From contig NZ_JAQPPK010000014.1 in the NCBI RefSeq assembly GCF_029952445.1, positions 1 through 64,000 of the forward strand: a stretch of DNA of 64,000 nt, in the 5' to 3' direction. Shown in pieces: positions 57,927 through 64,000 of the stretch. The notes beneath the pieces were generated by a model. The model did not search any database. It saw only the letters and a list, made by a program, of their open reading frames with translations, and was not told where the DNA came from. Each line of letters opens with the position of its first letter. Position 1 is the first letter of the stretch. Position numbers and translations under genes: made by a program. This stretch comes from Paenarthrobacter nitroguajacolicus. GTDB taxonomy: Bacteria > Actinomycetota > Actinomycetes > Actinomycetales > Micrococcaceae.

Positions 57927-58358
57927 ATGAAGACTCTCTACACAGCAGAGGCCCTGGCCTCGGGCGAAGGCCGCGACGGCAACGCCCGCACCAAGGACGG
58001 CAAGCTGGATGTGGCCCTCGCCAGCCCGGTTGAACTCGGTGGCAACGGCCAGGGAACAAACCCCGAGCAGCTTTTCGCGGCGGGATATGCCGCCTGCTTC
58101 CACTCCGCGCTGCGGCTTGTCGGCCGCAAGGAACGTGCCGACGTCAGCGATTCCGCCGTTGCAGCCAAAATCCACTTTGGCGCGCTGACCGACAGCGAAG
58201 GCTACGGCCTCGCTGCCGAACTCGAGATCGCCTTGCCGGCCCTGGACCGCGACACCGCCGAAGCCCTGATGGCCAAAGCGCACCAGATCTGCCCGTACTC
58301 CAACGCAACCCGCGGGAACATGAATGTCGACCTCAAGCTCGTGGAGTTCGCAGCATGA
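57927..58358 (+). CDS. ohr: Organic hydroperoxide resistance protein Ohr
   Basis: A 143-residue OsmC-fold thiol peroxidase that reduces organic and fatty-acid hydroperoxides. Catalytic cysteines are Cys57 in AACFHSAL and Cys122 in QICPYSNATRGN; Arg21 fits the conserved catalytic Arg. It is 43 bp after ohrR and overlaps the reductase gene in ATGA. Confidence 0.96.
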   Translation: MKTLYTAEALASGEGRDGNARTKDGKLDVALASPVELGGNGQGTNPEQLFAAGYAACFHSALRLVGRKERADVSDSAVAAKIHFGALTDSEGYGLAAELEIALPALDRDTAEALMAKAHQICPYSNATRGNMNVDLKLVEFAA

Positions 58359-59368
58359 GCGCCGCCGTCACCGAAACCCGCGAAATCCAGCTTGCCTCAC
58401 GTCCCGTCGGCCGCCCGGCTCCGGAGAACTTCCGGCTGGCCCAGGCCGAGTTGCCCGAGCTCGCTGACGGACAGCTCCTGGTGAAAAACCAGTTCATGTC
58501 CGTGGATCCCTACATGCGCGGCCGCATGAACGACGTCAAGTCGTACTCCGCGCCCTTCCGCCTGGATGCAGCGCTCGACGGCGGTGCCGTAGGTGAGGTG
58601 ATCGCGTCCCGTTCGGACGCGCACAAGGTGGGTGACGTCGTCGTACATCAACTGGGGTGGCGTGAACACGCGGTAGTTGACGCCGCAGCGACCACGCCTG
58701 TGCCGGGTGGGCTCGCTCCCACCTCCGCTTTCCTGGGCGCGCTGGGCATGACGGGGCTCACCGCCTACGCGGGCCTGCTGAAGGTGGCCGAGTTCAAAGA
58801 GGGCGACGTCGTGTTCGTCTCCGGTGCTGCCGGTGCCGTCGGTTCCATGGTGGGCCAGATTGCCAAGGCCATGGGCTCCTCCAAGGTCATCGGCAGCGCG
58901 GGCTCGCCGGAGAAAGTGGCCCGGCTGCTGGAGCTTGGCTTTGACGCTGCGTTCAACTACAACGATGGTCCCGTCCTCGAGCAGCTCCAGGAAGCTGCGG
59001 GGGAGCGCGGCATCGATGTGTACTTCGACAACGTCGGTGGGGAACACCTCGAGGCCGCGTTGGCGACCCTGACCGTCGGTGGCCGCGTGGCTATGTGCGG
59101 CGCCATCGCCCAGTACAACTCAACCGAGCCGCCTGCCGCCCCGCGGAACATGGCGGTGGCGATCGGCAAGCAGCTGACCCTCCGTGGTTTCCTCGTCGGC
59201 GGACAGCGGCAGCATGCTGCCGAGTTTGCCCAAAAGATGGCCGGATGGCTTGCCGACGGCACCATCAGCTACGACGAGACGATCGTCGACGGGCTGGAGA
59301 ATGCACCGCAGGCCTTCATCGATTTGCTGGACGGAGCCAACACCGGAAAAATGCTGGTCCGGTTGTGA
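58355..59368 (+). CDS. NADPH-dependent MDR oxidoreductase (CurA/enal reductase-like)
   Basis: A 337-residue zinc-free medium-chain reductase. It has SVDPYMRGRMNDVKSYSAPF near 48-67, the NADP loop VFVSGAAGAVGSMVGQIAK and VYFDNVGGEHLEAAL, as in alkenal/one oxidoreductases and CurA. Overlap with ohr suggests it removes reactive carbonyls formed from lipid hydroperoxides; this is inference. Third gene of the ohrR operon, closed by a hairpin. Confidence 0.9.
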   Translation: MSAAVTETREIQLASRPVGRPAPENFRLAQAELPELADGQLLVKNQFMSVDPYMRGRMNDVKSYSAPFRLDAALDGGAVGEVIASRSDAHKVGDVVVHQLGWREHAVVDAAATTPVPGGLAPTSAFLGALGMTGLTAYAGLLKVAEFKEGDVVFVSGAAGAVGSMVGQIAKAMGSSKVIGSAGSPEKVARLLELGFDAAFNYNDGPVLEQLQEAAGERGIDVYFDNVGGEHLEAALATLTVGGRVAMCGAIAQYNSTEPPAAPRNMAVAIGKQLTLRGFLVGGQRQHAAEFAQKMAGWLADGTISYDETIVDGLENAPQAFIDLLDGANTGKMLVRL

Positions 59369-59372
59369 GGCG

Positions 59373-59409
59373 GCAGTAGCCGGGTGTGACTTGCGCACCC
59401 GGCTACTGC
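59373..59409 (+). terminator. Terminator after the ohrR operon
   Basis: Perfect 14-bp arms 59373-59386 and 59396-59409 (GCAGTAGCCGGGTG) with a 9-nt loop, 4 bp after the reductase stop. The tail is TTGG. Confidence 0.85.
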
Positions 59410-59612
59410 TTGGTAACAAAAAGTCAACAATCTGACCCGGACGGCACCTTTGTGCTATCCGGGTGTGTTCCAGGCCACTAGGGTGGTGTCATCAAATGCG
59501 CTTCGGCGCAGCTGCGAGCATCAGTGAAAACAGAATTTCTGCCTCAGGTATAGGAAACGGACACTCATTGACCATCCGTCGTAGCGCCAATCACTTTCTT
59601 CCTGGAGGAAAA

Positions 59613-60719
59613 TTGAAGAAACCACTGCGTGCCACCCTGAAGCGCGGTTCAATGGCCGGTGTTGCAACCGTCGGCGCAGCAGCGCTCCTGCTGACCGGCT
59701 GTGGCCAGGCCCCCGACGCCGGATCCGGCGCCGCCACCAAGAGCGACTTCCTCGGATGCATCGTTTCCGACTCCGGCGGATTCGATGACCAGTCCTTCAA
59801 CCAGTCCTCGTACGAGGGACTGAAGAAGACCGAAACAGATCTTGGCATCCAGACCAAGTCGGCCGAATCCAAGGCCAACAGCGACTTCGAAACCAACCTC
59901 AATGGCATGGTCTCCGCCGGTTGCAATTTGACCATTACCGTGGGCTTCCTCCTGGGCGATGCCACCAAGGCCGCTGCCGAGAAGAACACCGACAAGCACT
60001 TCGCGATCATCGACTACGCGTACGAGACTCCGATCGCCAACGTCAAGCCCGTTGTCTACGACACCGCACAGGCTGCCTACTTGGCCGGTTACACTGCTGC
60101 TGCAACCACCAAGACCGGCAAGGTGGGAACCTTCGGCGGCATCAAGATCCCCACAGTGACGATCTTCATGGATGGCTTCTACGACGGCGTCCAGGCGTAC
60201 AACAAGGCCAAGGGCAAGTCTGTCCAGGTGGTTGGTTGGGACAAGAACACCCAGGACGGTTCGTTCACCGGCGACTTCGAGAAGCAGGACACCGGCAAGC
60301 AGGTCACCATCAACCTGCTGGACCAGGGCGCGGACATCGTGATGCCCGTGGCCGGCCCGGTTGGCAAGGGTGCAGGCGCCGCACTCAAGGAAGCCAAGGC
60401 TGCAGGCAAGGACGTCAAGCTCATCTGGGTTGACTCCGACGGCTACCTCACGGCTCCCGAGTACAAGGACCTCATGCTGACCTCCGTGGTCAAGCAGATG
60501 GGCGAGGCCGTTGAAACCGTGGTGAAGGACGACAAGGACGGCAAGTTCAGCAACACCGCCTACGTTGGCACGCTTGAGAACGACGGCGTGGCCATTGCCC
60601 CGTTCCACGACCTCGATTCCGCGGTTTCTGCTGAAACCAAGAGCGAACTCGATGCCCTGAAGGCGGATATCGTCTCCGGCAAGCTCGTGGTCGAGTCGAA
60701 GGCAAGCCCCAAGAAGTAA
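59613..60719 (+). CDS. bmpA: BMP family nucleoside-binding lipoprotein
   Basis: A 368-residue ABC solute-binding lipoprotein of the BmpA/NupN type. The start is TTG at 59613 with GGAGG 5-6 nt upstream. The lipobox is LTGC (Cys30). Family stretches: CIVSDSGGFDDQSFNQSSYE, LTITVGFLLGDATKAAAEKN and KVGTFGGIKIPTVTIFMDGF. It binds purine or other nucleosides for the importer encoded downstream. A strong terminator follows, so it is probably made in excess over the membrane components. Confidence 0.94.
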   Translation: MKKPLRATLKRGSMAGVATVGAAALLLTGCGQAPDAGSGAATKSDFLGCIVSDSGGFDDQSFNQSSYEGLKKTETDLGIQTKSAESKANSDFETNLNGMVSAGCNLTITVGFLLGDATKAAAEKNTDKHFAIIDYAYETPIANVKPVVYDTAQAAYLAGYTAAATTKTGKVGTFGGIKIPTVTIFMDGFYDGVQAYNKAKGKSVQVVGWDKNTQDGSFTGDFEKQDTGKQVTINLLDQGADIVMPVAGPVGKGAGAALKEAKAAGKDVKLIWVDSDGYLTAPEYKDLMLTSVVKQMGEAVETVVKDDKDGKFSNTAYVGTLENDGVAIAPFHDLDSAVSAETKSELDALKADIVSGKLVVESKASPKK

Positions 60720-60731
60720 GCAATTCCTGGA

Positions 60732-60773
60732 CGCGCCGCCAGTACCGAGCCCCGGTACTGGCGGCGCGTTTTT
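60732..60773 (+). terminator. Intrinsic terminator after the binding-protein gene
   Basis: A perfect 16-bp stem (60732-60747 and 60753-60768, arm CGCGCCGCCAGTACCG) with a 5-nt loop and TTTTT. It divides the importer operon between binding protein and ATPase genes. Confidence 0.93.
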
Positions 60774-60838
60774 GCCCTGACTAGGCTGATCCCAAGCCAA
60801 CGGCTTGCGGCAGCAAAGTCCCTCGGACTCACAGAACG

Positions 60839-62368
60839 GTGGGAGTTGTGAAACTCGAATTGAAGGGGATCTCGAAAGCATTCGGGACCTTCTACGCCAA
60901 CCAAGATATTGACCTCGTGGTTGAATCCGGCCAGATCCATTGCCTCCTTGGCGAGAATGGTGCCGGCAAATCAACCCTCATGAATGTGCTGTACGGGCTG
61001 TACGAGCCCACCGCCGGGCAGATCCTGGTGGATGACAAACCCGTGAACTTCCGCGGCCCCGGCGATGCCATGGCCGCAGGGATCGGCATGGTGCACCAGC
61101 ACTTCATGCTGGTTCCCGTTTTCACCGTCGCAGAAAACGTTGCGCTGGGTGCGGAGCCGACGTCGTTCGGCGGCGTCCTCAGTATCGAGGAAACCCGGAA
61201 AAAGATCCGCGAAATTTCCGACAAATACGGCTTCGACGTTGATCCGGACGCCTTGGTGGAGGACCTCCCTGTAGGCGTCCAACAGCGCGTGGAGATCATC
61301 AAGGCACTGGTACGGCAAGCCAAAGTCCTCATTTTGGATGAGCCCACAGCCGTGCTCACCCCGCAGGAAACCGACGAACTGCTGGACATCATGCGCCAAC
61401 TCAAGGCCGGCGGGACGTCCATTGTCTTCATCTCACACAAGCTGCGGGAAGTGAAGGCCGTTTCCGACGTCATCACCGTGGTGCGACGCGGCAAAGTGGT
61501 TGGGGACGCCCCTCCCACGGCTTCCGCCACTGAACTGGCCTCCATGATGGTTGGCCGGCCTGTCAGCCTGAGCCTCAACAAAGCCGCTGCACAGCCCAAG
61601 GAAACCACGTTCGTCGTGGAAAACCTCACTGTCCGTGCCGCCAACGGGACGAACGTGGTGGACGGCATCAGCTTCGACATTGCCCAGGGCGAGATCCTGG
61701 CCATCGCCGGGGTCCAGGGCAACGGCCAAACGGAACTGACTGAAGCGATCCTCGGCATTCAGGAACACGTGACGGGCTCAGTGGTCCTTGACGGGAAGCA
61801 ACTCCTTGGCCTCCCCGTCAAGGATGTCCTGCGATCCGGCGTCGGCTTCGTTCCCGAAGACCGGACCGTGGACGGACTGGTCGGTCCCTTCTCCGTAGCC
61901 GAAAACCTGGTGCTTGACCTCTACGACCAAGCACCGTTTGCCAGCGGCATCAGCATGAAACCTGCCAAGGTGGCCGAACATGCCAAGGCCAAGATCGAGG
62001 AATTCGATATCCGGACGCCCTCCGCGGGCTCGGCTGCGGGAACCCTGTCCGGCGGCAACCAGCAGAAGGTGGTCATGGCCCGGGAACTGTCCCGGCCACT
62101 GCGTTTGTTCATTGCCAGCCAGCCAACCCGTGGCGTGGACGTAGGCTCCATCGAATTCCTGCACAAGCGCATTGTCGCCGAGCGGGATGTTGGAACTCCG
62201 GTCATGATCGTTTCCACCGAGCTTGATGAGGTCATTGAGCTCGCAGACAGGATCGCCGTGCTCTACAAGGGCAAACTCGTGGGAATCGTCCCGGCGGGCA
62301 CGCCCCGCGACACGCTCGGCTTGATGATGGCCGGCGTCGGCCCGGAAGGAGGCTCCGATGACCAGTAG
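60839..62368 (+). CDS. nupO: Nucleoside ABC importer ATPase (two NBDs)
   Basis: A 509-residue tandem ATPase. NBD1: Walker [10 protein letters not shown], signature LPVGVQQRVEIIKAL, Walker [19 protein letters not shown]2: GVQGNGQTELTEAIL, signature [16 protein letters not shown], and FIASQPTRGVDVGS, where the usual Walker B Asp-Glu reads Ser-Gln; this replacement is normal in the RbsA-like nucleoside branch. Start is GTG at 60839 or 60848 (three residues shorter). It overlaps the permease gene by 11 bp. Confidence 0.93.
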   Translation: MGVVKLELKGISKAFGTFYANQDIDLVVESGQIHCLLGENGAGKSTLMNVLYGLYEPTAGQILVDDKPVNFRGPGDAMAAGIGMVHQHFMLVPVFTVAENVALGAEPTSFGGVLSIEETRKKIREISDKYGFDVDPDALVEDLPVGVQQRVEIIKALVRQAKVLILDEPTAVLTPQETDELLDIMRQLKAGGTSIVFISHKLREVKAVSDVITVVRRGKVVGDAPPTASATELASMMVGRPVSLSLNKAAAQPKETTFVVENLTVRAANGTNVVDGISFDIAQGEILAIAGVQGNGQTELTEAILGIQEHVTGSVVLDGKQLLGLPVKDVLRSGVGFVPEDRTVDGLVGPFSVAENLVLDLYDQAPFASGISMKPAKVAEHAKAKIEEFDIRTPSAGSAAGTLSGGNQQKVVMARELSRPLRLFIASQPTRGVDVGSIEFLHKRIVAERDVGTPVMIVSTELDEVIELADRIAVLYKGKLVGIVPAGTPRDTLGLMMAGVGPEGGSDDQ

Positions 62369-63707
62369 CAGCGAAGGGTCCACCAAGGACCAAACCCCTG
62401 AGGAGTCCACTGCGGAAGTACGGGCAGCAGATGTTGCCTTGGATACTGCCGGCGGGACGCTTGAGCCCTCGATCGTGCCGGTATCGTCCCAGAGCGGGGA
62501 TACCGGGCACCAACAGGGCAGCCTCATGCGCCGCATCGTGATGGGCAATGGCTTCGTGTCGGTTTTGGCCGTCATTGTGGCGCTCTTCCTCGGTGGCCTC
62601 CTGATTGCCAGCACGGATGCCCAGGTAGCCAAAACCGCTGGCTATCTCTTTGCCCGTCCCAGCGACTTCCTGACTGCACTGTGGTCGGCCATGACAGACA
62701 GCTACGTTGCACTCTTCCAGGGCTCGGTTTTCAGCCCACGGGAAGGCTTCAAGCCCATCCTCGAGACCATGACGGTTGCCACCCCGCTGATTTGCGCAGG
62801 CCTGGGCGTGGCCCTGGCCTTCCGTGCGGGCCTCTTCAACATCGGTGCGCAGGGGCAGATCATCATCAGTGCCACCCTGGCCGCCTACGTCGGCTTCACC
62901 TGGCACCTGCCCTTCGGGTTGCACCTTCTCCTGGTGATCATCATGGGCGTCCTCGGCGGTGCCGCCTGGGGTGCGATCGTCGGCATCCTCAAGGCCAGGA
63001 CCGGTGCGCATGAGGTCATCGTGACCATCATGCTGAACTACGTCGCCTTGTTCCTCCTGGACTTCCTCCTGAACACCTCCGCCTTCCGGCGGCCGGGGGA
63101 CAACAGCCCCATCTCTCCGCGTTTGGACGAATCGGCCACCTATCCGGTGCTTATCCCGGGATCCCGGCTCCACCTGGGCTTCCTGGTGGCAATCGCCCTC
63201 ACGTATGGCGTCTGGTGGATGTTGAACCGGTCCACCATCGGCTTTGAGTTCCGCGCCGTCGGCGCCAACCCCATCGCGGCGCGTACAGCCGGAGTGAAGG
63301 TGCCCCGTGCCACCATCCTGGTGATGGCCCTGGCCGGTGCCCTCGCGGCCTTCGGTGGCGTGGCCCAGGTGGCGGGCACGGAAAAGGTACTTACCGGTGG
63401 CGTGGCAGCGCAGATCGGATTCGACTCGATTACTGTCGCCCTGCTTGGCCGCAGCACGCCGTGGGGGACGTTCTTCGCAGGACTGCTGTTCGGCGCGTTC
63501 CGTGCCGGTGCCGTGCAGATGCAGATCCAAACGGGAACGCCCATCGACATCGTGCTGGTGGTCCAGTCCCTGATCGTTCTCTTTATCGCAGCGCCGCCCC
63601 TGATCCGATCGATCTTCCGGTTGGAAAGCAAGAAAAAGAAGAAGAACAAGACACCGAAGGCGGCTCCGGAAGCTGCCCTTGCCAATGCCACCGGAGGTGC
63701 CAAATGA
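62358..63707 (+). CDS. nupP: Nucleoside ABC importer permease 1
   Basis: A 449-residue permease of the BPD_transp_2 family (NupP/YufP-like). About 55 polar residues precede the first helix. TLICAGLGVALAFRAGLFNI-type sequence (PLICAGLGVALAFRAGLFNI) and GAQGQIIISATLAAYVGF are the family signatures. The C-terminus is Lys-rich. ATG at 62358 has GGAAGGAGG upstream and overlaps the ATPase stop. Confidence 0.94.
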   Translation: MTSSSEGSTKDQTPEESTAEVRAADVALDTAGGTLEPSIVPVSSQSGDTGHQQGSLMRRIVMGNGFVSVLAVIVALFLGGLLIASTDAQVAKTAGYLFARPSDFLTALWSAMTDSYVALFQGSVFSPREGFKPILETMTVATPLICAGLGVALAFRAGLFNIGAQGQIIISATLAAYVGFTWHLPFGLHLLLVIIMGVLGGAAWGAIVGILKARTGAHEVIVTIMLNYVALFLLDFLLNTSAFRRPGDNSPISPRLDESATYPVLIPGSRLHLGFLVAIALTYGVWWMLNRSTIGFEFRAVGANPIAARTAGVKVPRATILVMALAGALAAFGGVAQVAGTEKVLTGGVAAQIGFDSITVALLGRSTPWGTFFAGLLFGAFRAGAVQMQIQTGTPIDIVLVVQSLIVLFIAAPPLIRSIFRLESKKKKKNKTPKAAPEAALANATGGAK

Positions 63708-64000
63708 GCGCGACAACCACCGTTCCACGCTCGGGGTCAACGGCCCTTCCTGCGTTCCGACCCTCGCTGAAGGTTCCCGTTTCACTGGGCGTCCTCGCGC
63801 TCATTGCGCTGGTTTTCTTCGGCTTCCTTGGCTCGGACAAGACTGCCGAGATGAAGATCAGCGACGCCGGTGACGCCGTCGCCGTCCCTGCCCTGATGAT
63901 CCCCGGCCAGGTGGGCGGCATTGTCCTCGGCATCTTGCTGCTGGCCATGGCCGCCTACTCGATCTACCGCTGGACGCAGGGAGAAAAGTCGCCGAAGTGG
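63704..64000 (+). CDS. nupQ: Nucleoside ABC importer permease 2, partial
   Basis: Starts with ATG at 63704 in ATGA overlap with permease 1 and stays open for 99 codons to the window end. The visible part has two hydrophobic helices (VSLGVLALIALVFFGFLG and MIPGQVGGIVLGILLLAMAA-like). Order ATPase-permease-permease equals that of NupOPQ, so this is almost surely the second permease. It has no stop because the window ends. Confidence 0.85.
   Translation, partial: MSATTTVPRSGSTALPAFRPSLKVPVSLGVLALIALVFFGFLGSDKTAEMKISDAGDAVAVPALMIPGQVGGIVLGILLLAMAAYSIYRWTQGEKSPKW

Noticed and set aside
60839-62368. Inactive ATPase because the second Walker B reads SQPTRG
   Set aside because: Tandem ATPases of the sugar and nucleoside class often have a divergent site in one domain; the first domain is complete.

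Overview
The window reads as chromosomal DNA of a GC-rich actinobacterium of the Arthrobacter/Paenarthrobacter type. The basis is high GC, many GTG and TTG starts, monomeric isocitrate dehydrogenase, an SdhCDAB block, ROK and PucR regulators, many sugar ABC systems, and several starts that look leaderless. The genus is an inference from gene content. I call 56 protein genes, the last cut by the window end. I saw no transposase, prophage, CRISPR array, rRNA or tRNA.

Layout. 0.1-3.4 kb: an amino-sugar/MurNAc salvage set (kinase, murQ, MFS permease). 3.4-5.0 kb: a DUF559-type nuclease gene bracketed by GC-rich palindromes and a 73-bp tandem array, next to purH. 6.9-13.4 kb: secreted serine protease, icd, a sarcosine-oxidase-like flavoenzyme, DoxX and a Gfo/Idh/MocA oxidoreductase. 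13.7-18.8 kb: two MacB/FtsX-type ABC systems facing each other. 19-24.4 kb: a chvE-gguAB-type monosaccharide importer with its ROK regulator. 24.7-31.7 kb: a probable lysine-degradation island (DavA-like amidase, PucR regulator, alanine racemase, APC permease, DavB-like lysine 2-monooxygenase). 31.7-35.8 kb: gamma-carbonic anhydrase, then purU, glyA and folD for one-carbon metabolism, with a ZTP riboswitch ahead of glyA. 35.9-41 kb: a NarL-type two-component system, a SHOCT protein and an ABC-2 exporter. 41-45.5 kb: xth, trpS, a 2H phosphoesterase, a YihY protein and a 50-residue membrane protein. 45.6-50.1 kb: a GH43-(alpha/alpha)6 fusion enzyme divergent from an orphan sugar-binding lipoprotein. 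50.2-54.6 kb: a hydrolase and sdhCDAB. 54.9-59.4 kb: manC, an M20 amidohydrolase and an ohrR-ohr-reductase operon. 59.6-64 kb: a BMP-type nucleoside ABC importer.

The main non-coding signals are two families of dispersed palindromes and the regulatory sites. Family A has four full copies, each exactly 68 bp, plus a fragment. Family B has GC-rich arms and includes the 73-bp array. The regulatory sites are the ZTP riboswitch, paired ROK operators on the -35 boxes of two promoters, an OhrR operator in the spacer of a leaderless promoter, and a leader hairpin abutting a ribosome binding site. The most speculative idea is that the nuclease flanked by family-B repeats is functionally tied to those repeats, by analogy with RAYT/REP modules.
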